Assembly (NCBI GenBank): GCA_963663025.1
Contig: OY760073.1
Coordinates: forward strand, 1,054,001 to 1,118,000
Direction of reading: 5' to 3'
DNA from: JAGWBF01 sp963663025
Lineage (GTDB): Bacteria > Chloroflexota > Dehalococcoidia > Lucifugimonadales > JAGWBF01
Length of the DNA stretch: 64,000 bases
Position 1 is the stretch's first letter; each line of letters starts with the position of its first letter. The notes below the pieces were generated by a model. That model was not told the DNA's origin. It saw only the letters and a program-made list of their open reading frames with translations, and made no database searches. This document shows positions 24,276-33,003 of the stretch, one piece after another. The translations under genes were made by a program, and so were the position numbers.

Positions 24276-25775
24276 ATGAAATCTATCCAGAGGTATCCAG
24301 AGTTGGTTATACCCAGGGTCATGAGCACCCAGCACCCCGATAACGCCACTCCAGCTCCCTTTGCCGACGGCGCAGGCGTCCTGAAGGGAGACGGCGAGGT
24401 AAACGAAGCCGTCGATGTGTTCGCCCTGGGCTGCGACGAGCAGATGTGGGACTCGGAGGGCAAGGAGACCGACAACCAGGTCGTCCGCAAGCTTCTAACG
24501 GGCTTTCCCGTCTTCTTTCGTGGTAACGCCAGGCTGGGTCAGGATGTTGTGCTTACCCTCCGGGTCCCCAACCCTCGAATCGAACGGGATATGCGCAAGT
24601 CCATGGTGGAAGCCCTGCAGAGCATCCCATCAGCCTGGGATGTGGCCCAGGGGTTCTATGGCGAAGGGGACGCTGCCCCCATCCAGGATGTCATCCTGCC
24701 CTTCACCACATCATCGGAAGAACTGGCCTTTGTGGAAGCTTATTACCGCAAGGTGATCGTGGGCCAAGAGGACGAGGTGCTGTTCGAGGGACATGAGGTC
24801 AAGGACTGGGTCGGAGAGTTCTACCCCAAGGACATCCGCGTCATTCCCCTCATCGAGGACATGGAAAACATGCTCAACGCCGACGGGATCGTGGAGGGGT
24901 ACTTGCAAAACAGGGATGTGCCCTATCAGCGTGTCTTCCTTGCCCGGAGCGACCCAGCCCTCAACTACGGCATCGTTGCCGCCGAGCTTGTGCTTAGAAT
25001 TGCCTTCGCCCGCCTGCACACGCTGGAGGGCCGGCTGGGAGTTCCCCTCTATCCCATAATCGGCGCAGGGTCAGTCCCCTTCCGGGGCCATTTGACTCCA
25101 GTCAATATCGACCGGGCCATTACCGAGTACCCCAGCGTCCAGACATTCACTGTCCAGTCAGCCTTCAAGTACGACTACGACAAAGAGGCAGTGCGAGGGG
25201 GTATAGCCCAGTTGCACAGCCACCAGCGAGGGGAGCCTGCGCCCGTGGATGAAGACCGGGCCCGAGAGATTGTGAACAAGACCACCGCAGAGTACCAGGA
25301 ACACGTCAGGCGGCTGGTTGAAGTCATCGGCACGGTTTCAGCCCATGTTCCCAGGCGCCGTGAGCGCAAGATGCACGTGGGCCTCTTCGGCTACGGGCGC
25401 ACCCTGGACGGCGTAGGCGAGGTGACCCTGCCAAGGGCCATCGGCTTCACCGCTTCCATGTACTCCATCGGCATCCCGCCGGAGCTGTTGTGCATGGCAT
25501 CTCTCACGCCCGACGACTTGGCATATGTCCGGGAAGTGTACCCCAGCATCGACGGCGACCTCCGGGCGGCCCTGCGCTTCGCCAACGAGCGCCACGTTAA
25601 GGAGATGCTGGGCGACAGATACCTGCGTTTGGTGGAAGAGTTCACCGACGATTTGGACCGGGTGCACGAGGGGCTGACCAGCGCGATATGGGCAAGCATC
25701 AGCCACGATAAGTCAAAGGTGAACATCCGCCACTACGTCGAAGAAGCTGCCCACATTCGCCGTTTCCTTGGCTAA
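24276..25775 (+). CDS. ppcA: Archaeal-type phosphoenolpyruvate carboxylase
   Basis: This enzyme carboxylates PEP to oxaloacetate. The 499-residue protein belongs to the short, archaeal-type PEPC family, not the roughly 900-residue bacterial form. It has VIPRVMSTQHPDNATP, LGCDEQMWDSEGKETDN, LRVPNPRIER, IRVIPLIEDMENML, RVFLARSDPALNYG, GAGSVPFRGHLTP, FTVQSAFKYDYD and a terminal IRRFLG. ATG 24276 gives an N-terminus like known PpcA proteins. Upstream ATGs (24243) are possible, and none has a clear ribosome-binding site. It is convergent with formate-THF ligase, 23 bp between stops. It supplies anaplerotic C4 acid. Confidence 0.93.
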   Translation: MKSIQRYPELVIPRVMSTQHPDNATPAPFADGAGVLKGDGEVNEAVDVFALGCDEQMWDSEGKETDNQVVRKLLTGFPVFFRGNARLGQDVVLTLRVPNPRIERDMRKSMVEALQSIPSAWDVAQGFYGEGDAAPIQDVILPFTTSSEELAFVEAYYRKVIVGQEDEVLFEGHEVKDWVGEFYPKDIRVIPLIEDMENMLNADGIVEGYLQNRDVPYQRVFLARSDPALNYGIVAAELVLRIAFARLHTLEGRLGVPLYPIIGAGSVPFRGHLTPVNIDRAITEYPSVQTFTVQSAFKYDYDKEAVRGGIAQLHSHQRGEPAPVDEDRAREIVNKTTAEYQEHVRRLVEVIGTVSAHVPRRRERKMHVGLFGYGRTLDGVGEVTLPRAIGFTASMYSIGIPPELLCMASLTPDDLAYVREVYPSIDGDLRAALRFANERHVKEMLGDRYLRLVEEFTDDLDRVHEGLTSAIWASISHDKSKVNIRHYVEEAAHIRRFLG

Positions 25776-25798
25776 CCCACGGCCCAACCCAGTGACTT

Positions 25799-27454
25799 CT
25801 AAAGCCCCAGGATGTTCCCTTCGCTGTCCACGTCCAGGCTCCGCGGGGAACCGGGCAGCCCCGGCATGGTGACGATGTTGCCGGCAATGGGATACAGGAA
25901 CCCGGCCCCGATGGATGCCCTAAGGTCGGAGATATGGAAGGTGTAGTCCGATGGCCTGCCCTTGAGAGACGACTGATGGGATATGGAAAGGGGCGTCTTG
26001 GCCATGCACACCGGCAGGTTGCCCCATCCCAGTTCTTCGTATTGGGTCAGCCTCCTGCGGGCGCCCGGCTCCCACAGCACATCCCTTGCGTTGTAGACCG
26101 TCCGGGCAACGGCAAGCATCTTCTCCTCTATAGAAGCATCCTCGTCATAGAGATAAGACAAATCGCCGCCCTGGGCAGCGGCAGCGATGACGGCCTCTGC
26201 CAGCTCCACGCTACCCAGACCGCCTTCGGCAAAGGCGGTGGTCTTGGCCGAGGCGTAGGCCCCTGCGTCCAAAGCTCCCTTGCGGACCATATCCAGCTCC
26301 CCTTCGGCATCGGAAGAAAAGGCGTTGACAGCCACAACGACGGGAAGCCCGAAGGATCTGACGATCCCGACGTGATGTTCCAGGTTGGGCATCCCACGAC
26401 GCACCGCATCTTCGTCGGGGGTGTTCAGGTCCTCCAAGGGAACCCCGCCGTGGTACTTGATGGCCCGGACCGAGGCAACCAGGACTGCCGCCCTCGGCTG
26501 CACGCCGCCAGCCCTGGTCTTAATGTGCATGAACTTCTCGAAGCCCAGGTCCGAACCGAACCCTGCCTCCGTGAGAACGTAGTCCGAATATCCCACCGCA
26601 AGCCGGTCGGCCAATATGGAGCTGCAGCCGTGGGCGATGTTGCCGAAGGGCCCGGTGTGCACAAGGACGGGCTGCCCTTCGGTGGTCTGTACCAGGTTAG
26701 GCTGTAGGGCATGCCTAAGCAGGGACATCATGGAGCCGATGGCGCCCACATCCTGGGCCGTCACCGGCTGCCTATCTGTGTTGAACCCCACGACCATCCG
26801 GCTGAGCCTTTGCCTCAGGTCGTCCAAGCCCACCGACAATGCGAGAACCGCCATAATCTCCGAGGCGGTTACGATGTCGAAGCCCGTCTGCCGCATGGGT
26901 GCGTTGGCGTTTCCTCCCAAGCCAGTGACGATATCTCTGAGGGATCGATCCTCGACGTCGGTTACCCTGCGCCAAGTGGCCATCGTAGGGGTGAAGCCCG
27001 GCACCTGTCCCCGCTGGGCGGCATTGTCAGTTAGCGCGGCCAGCAGGTTGTGGGCCGAAGCTACGGCGTGGGCATCGCCAGTAAAGTGAATGTTCACCTC
27101 ATCCTGGGGCTCCACCAGGCACGCCCCTCCACCCGTTCCTCCTCCCTTTATGCCAAATATGGGACCCAGGGAAGGCTCCCTTAGCGTCGCAACCACCCGC
27201 TTCCCCAGCTTCCCCAAGCCCTGGGCCAGCCCCACCGTCATGGTGGTCTTTCCCTCTCCCAAGGGTGTGGGGTTGATGCCAGTGACGACTACGAGGTCCC
27301 CCTGGGGACCCCCGGACTTTATGGCTTCCAGGGATATTTTGGCCTTGTACCTTCCATAAGGAATGACCATATCGGGGTCGATGCCCATAATCTCGGCAAT
27401 CTCGGATACAGGCCTCATGTGTCCTCCCAACTGGATTGCCTTCCCCGGCGACAT
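25799..27454 (-). CDS. fhs: Formate-tetrahydrofolate ligase
   Basis: This enzyme makes 10-formyl-THF from formate, THF and ATP, feeding one-carbon metabolism or the methyl branch of the Wood-Ljungdahl pathway. The 551-residue product has MRPVSEIAEIMGI, then DMVIPYGRYKAKISLEAI. The P-loop region is TGINPTPLGEGKTT, with EPSLGPIFGIKGGGTGGG and FTGDAHAVASAHNLLAA downstream. The C-terminus ends PGLPGSPRSLDVDSEGNI. The ATG at 27454 has GGAG upstream and gives the usual length; the longer frame adds 16 residues. It is convergent with ppcA. Confidence 0.95.
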   Translation of the reverse strand: MSPGKAIQLGGHMRPVSEIAEIMGIDPDMVIPYGRYKAKISLEAIKSGGPQGDLVVVTGINPTPLGEGKTTMTVGLAQGLGKLGKRVVATLREPSLGPIFGIKGGGTGGGACLVEPQDEVNIHFTGDAHAVASAHNLLAALTDNAAQRGQVPGFTPTMATWRRVTDVEDRSLRDIVTGLGGNANAPMRQTGFDIVTASEIMAVLALSVGLDDLRQRLSRMVVGFNTDRQPVTAQDVGAIGSMMSLLRHALQPNLVQTTEGQPVLVHTGPFGNIAHGCSSILADRLAVGYSDYVLTEAGFGSDLGFEKFMHIKTRAGGVQPRAAVLVASVRAIKYHGGVPLEDLNTPDEDAVRRGMPNLEHHVGIVRSFGLPVVVAVNAFSSDAEGELDMVRKGALDAGAYASAKTTAFAEGGLGSVELAEAVIAAAAQGGDLSYLYDEDASIEEKMLAVARTVYNARDVLWEPGARRRLTQYEELGWGNLPVCMAKTPLSISHQSSLKGRPSDYTFHISDLRASIGAGFLYPIAGNIVTMPGLPGSPRSLDVDSEGNILGL

Positions 27455-27651
27455 GCCCGAGGTTTCTCCAACAAGCATCATAACGCCTAACCGCAGTATC
27501 AAGAAAGTAACGCCTGGAGTAGTTCAACCGGCTGGTCTTAAATCGACGCTGGGGCTTTCAGTCTGGTGTACGGGATAGCCCAGAGCTATAATGCCTTAGC
27601 CAGCTAGGATTGAAGTAAGACACGCAGTCAACTGAGCAAGGAGCGCTCTAA

Positions 27652-28464
27652 ATGCCGGAACAAGAATCCAGTTACACCATGGGCTACAGCGAGGAGTTCA
27701 GGCAACTTCTCAACCGTCGCAGCCTTGAAACCCATGCTGCCCACCTGCTCCCCTATCTCAAGCCGGGCCTCCGAGTCCTGGATTTCGGATGCGGGCCTGG
27801 AACCATAACCGTTGGCTTGGCTAGGGCGGTAGAGCCGGGAGAGGTGCACGGCATCGACATGGAGCAGTCCCAGATCGAGCTGGCCCGGGCAGCGGCGAGT
27901 GCCGGAGGGCACACCAACGCCACCTTCCACGTCGGTTATGTCTCCAGCCTTCCGTTTGAGGACAACTCCTTCGACGTGGCTCATTGCCACGCGGTTCTCA
28001 TGCACGTTCCCGACACGGCGGGAACCCTGGCAGAGGTGAAGCGGGTCCTGAAACCCGGAGGTTTAGTTTCCAGCCGGGAGATGATAGGAGGCTCGTCCTT
28101 TCTGGACCCAACTGCCCCTGAAATCGAAGAGGCCTGGAATGTGTTCACAGGCCTGCTGGCAGCCAACGGGGGCCATCCCCAGATGGGAAAGGAACTGAAG
28201 AATGCCTTTCTGGAGGCGGGATTCACGGACGTCAGCGCGACGGGATCCTTCGACTTCTTCAGCGCGGCCGAAGACATCGCTTTCTTTCACGGGTTTATCA
28301 ACGACTGGTTTTTCTCCGACCAGGTCATAGGAGCCGCGACCCAGTTCGGTCTGGCCACCCAAGAACAGTTCGACCGTATTCGTCTCCTTGTAGACGAATG
28401 GAGCCGACATCCCGGAGCCGTAGGCGCCATAGCTTTTGGAGAGTGCTTAGGCACCAAGCCCTGA
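27652..28464 (+). CDS. Class I SAM-dependent methyltransferase
   Basis: This 270-residue methyltransferase has motif I VLDFGCGPGTITVGLARA (about 43-60). The acidic residue of motif II is in EVHGIDMEQSQIELA, post-I is YVSSLPFEDNSFDVAHCH, and motif III is RVLKPGGLVSSRE. It is UbiE/arsenite-methyltransferase-like in pattern, but lacks obvious Cys-rich metal sites. AAGGAG precedes the ATG, and a TATAAT at 27587-27592 is a plausible -10 with a weak -35. It stands alone on the plus strand between fhs and a second, minus-strand methyltransferase. Substrate unknown. Confidence 0.87.
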   Translation: MPEQESSYTMGYSEEFRQLLNRRSLETHAAHLLPYLKPGLRVLDFGCGPGTITVGLARAVEPGEVHGIDMEQSQIELARAAASAGGHTNATFHVGYVSSLPFEDNSFDVAHCHAVLMHVPDTAGTLAEVKRVLKPGGLVSSREMIGGSSFLDPTAPEIEEAWNVFTGLLAANGGHPQMGKELKNAFLEAGFTDVSATGSFDFFSAAEDIAFFHGFINDWFFSDQVIGAATQFGLATQEQFDRIRLLVDEWSRHPGAVGAIAFGECLGTKP

Positions 28465-28531
28465 GCCGCTCCGGCGCCTGGCTAGCCCATACACGGCACA
28501 GGCCCGGCTTATACTTCCTTTAACCTGCTAT

Positions 28532-29269
28532 CTACCCTGCCCGCTTGACGCCGGTGAATATCTGGTTGCCCCAAGGGTCGGTATGTGGGCGGGCCTGGAA
28601 CCCCGCTTCTTGCAGGGTAGTCAACCAAAAGGATCCAGGAAAGACCCCCAGCAGGTGTCGGTCGTGCTCCAAGCGCAGGCTCCCGTCTGCCTCCCGGAGC
28701 ATATAAGCGAAGTCGGCGATGTACGTTGTGTCCAATGGGTCCGGGTCGGTGCTCCACATCAGGTATCGAATGCCCCGGCCATCAGGCTCATCGTACCCTC
28801 CCCAGTCAGTGTAGGGAGGCGAGAAGGTCTCCCGCACATGGTCGGGAGCTACGAGAATGCTCCCACCGGGCCGGCAGTGCAGGGCCGCGGTCTCTGCCAT
28901 GGCGCGGACTTCGTCTTCCGAGGTGAGATAGGACACAGCATCATGGACGAACACCGCATCGAACTGCCTCCCTGGGATCCTCAAGGTGCGCATATCCCCC
29001 AGAATGTGCTCCAGCTCGGGGTTGATGCCGCGACTCGCCTCCAGCATCTGCGGCGACAGGTCCGACAGGACCATCGTGAATTGCTCCTTCATGTAGGATG
29101 CGTTGTTGCCGCCGCCGGAACCCAGTTCCAGGACGCTGCGCACGGGGATGGAAGCGGCCTCGATCAAGCGGTCCCCGTAGTAGGCCGCCTCTTCCCGGTA
29201 TTCGTGAGGAGGAGTCAGCAGGTGGAACCAGCCAGCCAGGTCCGAGTATAAGCGTGGGTGTTCCCTCAT
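28532..29269 (-). CDS. Class I SAM-dependent methyltransferase
   Basis: This 245-residue protein has SAM-binding motif I SVLELGSGGGNNASY near residue 40. LSDLSPQMLEASRGI, LGDMRTLRIPGRQFDAVFVH and CRPGGSILVAPDHV follow. The second half (TFSPPYTDWGGYDEPDGRGI, LRLEHDRHLLGVF) is typical of methyltransferases with a substrate-binding beta extension. It is not closely similar to the neighbouring plus-strand methyltransferase. Start ATG 29269 has a weak ribosome-binding site. The ankyrin gene lies upstream on the same strand with a 42-bp gap. Confidence 0.85.
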   Translation of the reverse strand: MREHPRLYSDLAGWFHLLTPPHEYREEAAYYGDRLIEAASIPVRSVLELGSGGGNNASYMKEQFTMVLSDLSPQMLEASRGINPELEHILGDMRTLRIPGRQFDAVFVHDAVSYLTSEDEVRAMAETAALHCRPGGSILVAPDHVRETFSPPYTDWGGYDEPDGRGIRYLMWSTDPDPLDTTYIADFAYMLREADGSLRLEHDRHLLGVFPGSFWLTTLQEAGFQARPHTDPWGNQIFTGVKRAG

Positions 29270-29311
29270 AGCATCGTCACGGGGCAGGCTTTGACCATCC
29301 AGGAAGGACGT

Positions 29312-29836
29312 TCACTCAGTTCCCGACTTCCCGCCATTGGCAGCGAGGTAGTCGTGTATGAACTCCCGGTTCTCCAGGAACTCCTCCAAGTAGCCAACCT
29401 GGATGAAAGGGTTTTCGGCCTTCGCGGCGTCGAGAGGAGTGGAGTTCACGATGGTCTTGGAGTTGATGTCCGCACCCTTTTCCACAAGCAGTACCGTCAT
29501 ATCCCTGATCCCCCAGAATGCTGCCCAGTCGAGGGGACTCCCCTGGAAGGTCTCGCGGGCTTTAATGTCGATATCGGCTCTATTGTCCAGCAGGATGACA
29601 ACAATCTCTTCGTTGTCCTTCAGGACCGCCAAGTGGAGGGCCGAGGCACCGGCGAAGGGATAACCAGGCGGGATGAACGTCACGTCCGGGTCGGTGCCGA
29701 ACTCCATGTGGTCACGAACCAACGCCGGGTTCTCCTGGTCGATGGCATCCAGGATGGGAATGCCCGGGAGCTTTGGCCCGCAGGCGATCAGCGCCACCAT
29801 CACCAGGAACCATACCGCCATCGTTCTGCCGAACAA
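29312..29836 (-). CDS. Ankyrin-repeat lipoprotein
   Basis: The 174-residue product starts with a lipoprotein-type signal (MAVWFLVMVALIAC, lipobox ALIAC). Three or four ankyrin units follow: ILDAIDQENPALVRDHMEFG, ASALHLAVLKDNEEIVVILL, SPLDWAAFWGIRDMTVLLVE, and TPLDAAKAENPF. It should be exported and lipid-anchored, mediating protein contacts. TTG at 29836 has GGGGAGGG at good spacing, so it is the likely start; ATG 29821 is the alternative. No partner is evident nearby. Confidence 0.82.
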   Translation of the reverse strand: MFGRTMAVWFLVMVALIACGPKLPGIPILDAIDQENPALVRDHMEFGTDPDVTFIPPGYPFAGASALHLAVLKDNEEIVVILLDNRADIDIKARETFQGSPLDWAAFWGIRDMTVLLVEKGADINSKTIVNSTPLDAAKAENPFIQVGYLEEFLENREFIHDYLAANGGKSGTE

Positions 29837-29920
29837 GTTGCCCTCCCCACTAAAGATGGCTACTACCGACCCACTCCGGGACCCTGCCGATGATCAACGC
29901 AGGCTCCGGCGCCATTTCGC

Positions 29921-30481
29921 CTAAGCAGGCAGAAGAGGCTCGGTGACGTTCTCCGGCAGGTCAACTTCGAAGGCGTTGGTGCACATTGCCATCAAGCGAA
30001 AATAACCCATGTAGGTAGTGAACTCAGCCAGTCCTCGAACACCCAACACTGCCTTTGCGGCATCGAAGGTCTCCTGACTCACATGGTTGGTGCTTGTCAG
30101 CTCCAGGGCATAGTTGACTATAGCGGCCTCATCGGCGGGCATGTCCGGCAGCGCCGTCTTTTCCCTCAGAGCATCGACGAGGGCGTCGCTGATGCCTATG
30201 CGCCGGCAGGCCGCGGCTTGGGCAACCCATATGTACTGGCAATCCATAGACCGCGCCCCGATCAAGGCTGCCAGCCTCTTCTGTTCCTCCGTGAGGACGC
30301 TTTGGGTGCGTATGTGCTCCGACAGGCGGTTGCCCAGGACAGCCATCTCAGGGCTGTAGATGAGCACCGACGACGGCCCGACTACCGGCGCCTGTCCCCG
30401 TATCTTGGTCACTTCGTCATAGAATGCCTTGTGCTCCTCAGGCACTTCGTCGCGGGTAACAGCCGGCGCGCGTCTTGCCAT
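29921..30481 (-). CDS. Carboxymuconolactone decarboxylase-family protein
   Basis: This 186-residue AhpD/CMD-fold protein has LSEHIRTQSVLTEEQKRLAA and ARSMDCQYIWVAQAAACRRI, then FTTYMGYFRLMAMCTNAFEV. AhpD-type peroxidases need a CxxC pair in the central helix. Here only one Cys (DCQYIW) is present, so a peroxidase mechanism is unlikely and a hydrolase or decarboxylase role fits better. This variant is common in catabolic gene neighbourhoods. ATG 30481 lies behind a purine-rich AGGAGAGGA. Confidence 0.8.
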   Translation of the reverse strand: MARRAPAVTRDEVPEEHKAFYDEVTKIRGQAPVVGPSSVLIYSPEMAVLGNRLSEHIRTQSVLTEEQKRLAALIGARSMDCQYIWVAQAAACRRIGISDALVDALREKTALPDMPADEAAIVNYALELTSTNHVSQETFDAAKAVLGVRGLAEFTTYMGYFRLMAMCTNAFEVDLPENVTEPLLPA

Positions 30482-30653
30482 AGCATGTCCGTCCTCTCCT
30501 CCAGATACCGATGCAACGTATCTGGAATTTCGATGCCCGAACTATAAGGCGGCCCAATTGGCAGGTCAACAATGATGGTCTCTCTTGCCAAATCCAGGCC
30601 TTTACCCACCCCGAGCCCGTCCGGTCAGTGGAAGCCTTGTCGTCGGTCTGGCT

Positions 30654-30681
30654 TTGCGAGATCGGTTTCCTGGGCTACAAT
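30654..30681 (+). promoter_or_regulatory. Promoter of alpha/beta hydrolase gene
   Basis: A TTGCGA (30654-30659) and a TACAAT (30676-30681) are separated by 16 bp. They lie 43 bp ahead of the ATG at 30724, which itself has GAGGAGGAG. The gap contains no other gene. Confidence 0.5.
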
Positions 30682-30723
30682 TGGCTGCAAGTTCCACACC
30701 TGACCTGACGAGGAGGAGATGCA

Positions 30724-31482
30724 ATGCCCTACTACACCAGAGGAGATGTCACCATCCACTACGAGGAGGTTGGCTCCGGCTTCCCCCTCCTGGTGACCCC
30801 CGGCGGGGGCCTGAACTCGATCATGGCCAACTGGCCAAGGCAGGTGTTTAACGCCATGGAGGTGTTCAAGGACGACTTCCGCTGCATCACCATGGACCAG
30901 CGCAACGGCAACGCCGGGGAGTCCACCGGGCCCGTCCAGGTCAACGACCCCTGGGGAGCCTTTGCCGATGACCAGCTAGGGCTGATGGACCATCTGGGCA
31001 TTAGGGAGTTCTTCTTCATGGGCTACTGCATCGGAGGCCCATTCGCCATGAAACTTATCGAGCGGGCGCCCGAGCGTATACCCGCCGCCGTCCTCTGTCA
31101 GCCCGTCGGACATTCCGACAAGACGCCCGACGCCATGTACAACATGGGGATCGAGGTATGGGCGCCCGATCTCTGCGCACGGCGGCCAGACGTCACGATG
31201 GAAATCGTGGAGCAGTACCTGCACAATCTCTACCGTATCCAGCCTGACTTTATGTACAGCGTGTCGCGGGACTTCGCCCGATCATGCCAGACACCTTTGC
31301 TGGTAATGCCCGACGACACCCCAGCCCACTCCTACGAGGCTGCGGTGGACTTGGTGGACCTGGCGCCCAAGGCTGAGGTAACCGAGTACCCATGGAAGGA
31401 ATCGCCGGACATCTTTGCGAAGACCATTACCCAGGTGAGGGACTTCCTCCTGTCGCATCAGCCCGCCGGAGCAACCCGGTAG
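30724..31482 (+). CDS. Alpha/beta-fold hydrolase with Cys in the nucleophile elbow
   Basis: This 252-residue alpha/beta hydrolase has an oxyanion-region LLVTPGGGLNSIMANW and CITMDQRNGNAGES. The nucleophile elbow reads FFMGYCIGGPFAM, that is G-x-C-x-G instead of G-x-S-x-G. A Cys nucleophile occurs in dienelactone hydrolase. The acid is probably the Asp in LVMPDDTPAH, but no catalytic His is obvious near the C-terminus (WKESPDIFAKT). It is a single gene with its own promoter. Substrate unknown; the Cys and the unclear His make its activity uncertain. Confidence 0.82.
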   Translation: MPYYTRGDVTIHYEEVGSGFPLLVTPGGGLNSIMANWPRQVFNAMEVFKDDFRCITMDQRNGNAGESTGPVQVNDPWGAFADDQLGLMDHLGIREFFFMGYCIGGPFAMKLIERAPERIPAAVLCQPVGHSDKTPDAMYNMGIEVWAPDLCARRPDVTMEIVEQYLHNLYRIQPDFMYSVSRDFARSCQTPLLVMPDDTPAHSYEAAVDLVDLAPKAEVTEYPWKESPDIFAKTITQVRDFLLSHQPAGATR

Positions 31483-31601
31483 CAGCTTATCCCAGCGATT
31501 CTAAGGCCTGTCCTGAGGGCCACTTCTTGCTGAGAGCAGCGGTCTTGGGCGATCCGGCAATTTGCTGTCGAAGGTCACGGTTTTGATTGAATCGCAGCAA
31601 T

Positions 31602-32990
31602 ATGGCTAGGCGAAGTAAGGCACCCGCCCAGAAGAAGATAGCCATCGTCGGTGGAGGCATCTCTGGACTTGGAGTCGCATGGGCCTTGAACCACCACCCG
31701 GAAAGGTTTGACTTCCGTCTGTTCGAAGCCCAGTCCCAAATCGGCGGAAACGCGTTCACAGCCGATATGCCCCAGGATGATGGGACATCCATTCCCTTCG
31801 ACATCTCGGTCACCGCCTGTATCCCGTCGGTGTATCACCATATCCTGCTTCTGATGCAGAGGTTCGACATCCCGCTTCTCGACACCAGGTTCAGCTATAG
31901 CGTGAAGTACCACGGGCATATCTATGCCCACGACCTCGACTCGGATATCAGGCGAGAGCTACAGCCGGAGATCGCCAAGTTTCAGCGACTTCTGAAGCGA
32001 ATGCATCGGTTCGGTAGATTGAGCCGTTCTCAATCAAGATTACTGAATGCCTTGAACCCTTTCAACTACGTAAGCATGGGAACGGTGCTAAACCTGACGG
32101 GCTTTTCTGCGAATTTTCGATACAAGATACTTAAGCCCATGTTCGTCAATTTCCTGATGGCTACAAACGTATTCGATATGCCTGCTTCCCTTTTTTCCAG
32201 GTACCTGGAGTTCTTTGACATCGAATCCGCCACACCCATGCACACCTGGGACCAGGGGACGCGCCGCATCTATGAAAACCTGTCGACCGGTTTCCGGGAG
32301 AAGATTTACCTGGACCGGCCCGTCAGGAAGGTGTACCGGGATAAGTCCGGCATTGCGGTAGAGGACGATAATGGCATCAAGGAGACCTTCGACGAAGTGG
32401 TCTTCGCCTGCAACGCTAACCAGACGCTCATGCTCCTGGACAGGCCCTCGATGATGGAGCGGTTCATCCTCTCATCGATTCGTTACGAGAGCGAACTGCA
32501 TAACCATGCGATTATCCACTCGGACTCTTCGGTCCTCCCTGACAACGAAGCGAAGCCTCTGACAACGCGAAGCAACCACATCGAGCAGTACGGCAGCAGG
32601 CCGGACAACTATGAGATCACATACATCATGCACAACCAGCAGCCCTGGGCCAACCGTTCCGACAAGCCCTGCCTGGTAACCTACAACCCCATCAGCCAGA
32701 TTGACTCACAGAAGGTCATCGGGCGGCGCTGGTTCCAGCACATCGTGCATGATGTACGCCACGTAACCCTGCTGATGCATCTGTTCCGCTTCATCCAGGG
32801 AAGGAGACGTACCTGGCACTGCGGTGCCCATACCCTGGTCAACAGCCAGGAGACCTGCTTCGTCAGCGGGCTGGCAACTGCGAGGCAGCTCGGGGCCGAT
32901 TACCCCTTTGACGACCCCCAAGCCCGGAAGGTGTTCAACTACTACGGGAGCATCATGTACGGGTGGCGCTTCAAGAAGGCCAAGAGATAA
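31602..32990 (+). CDS. FAD/NAD(P)-binding oxidoreductase (COG2907-type)
   Basis: This 462-residue protein has an N-terminal dinucleotide fold, KKIAIVGGGISGLGVAWAL, with a Glu ending beta-2 (FRLFEAQSQIGGNAFTAD). A substrate domain follows, then a returning FAD segment, EVVFACNANQTLMLLDRPS. The C-terminal TWHCGAHTLVNSQETCFVSG matches the family often found beside cyclopropane-fatty-acid synthases. No such synthase is adjacent here. ATG 31602 is preferred over an upstream TTG although neither has a strong ribosome-binding site. Likely acts on lipids or amines. Confidence 0.83.
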   Translation: MARRSKAPAQKKIAIVGGGISGLGVAWALNHHPERFDFRLFEAQSQIGGNAFTADMPQDDGTSIPFDISVTACIPSVYHHILLLMQRFDIPLLDTRFSYSVKYHGHIYAHDLDSDIRRELQPEIAKFQRLLKRMHRFGRLSRSQSRLLNALNPFNYVSMGTVLNLTGFSANFRYKILKPMFVNFLMATNVFDMPASLFSRYLEFFDIESATPMHTWDQGTRRIYENLSTGFREKIYLDRPVRKVYRDKSGIAVEDDNGIKETFDEVVFACNANQTLMLLDRPSMMERFILSSIRYESELHNHAIIHSDSSVLPDNEAKPLTTRSNHIEQYGSRPDNYEITYIMHNQQPWANRSDKPCLVTYNPISQIDSQKVIGRRWFQHIVHDVRHVTLLMHLFRFIQGRRRTWHCGAHTLVNSQETCFVSGLATARQLGADYPFDDPQARKVFNYYGSIMYGWRFKKAKR

Positions 32991-33003
32991 GGCTGCTCCC
33001 GTC

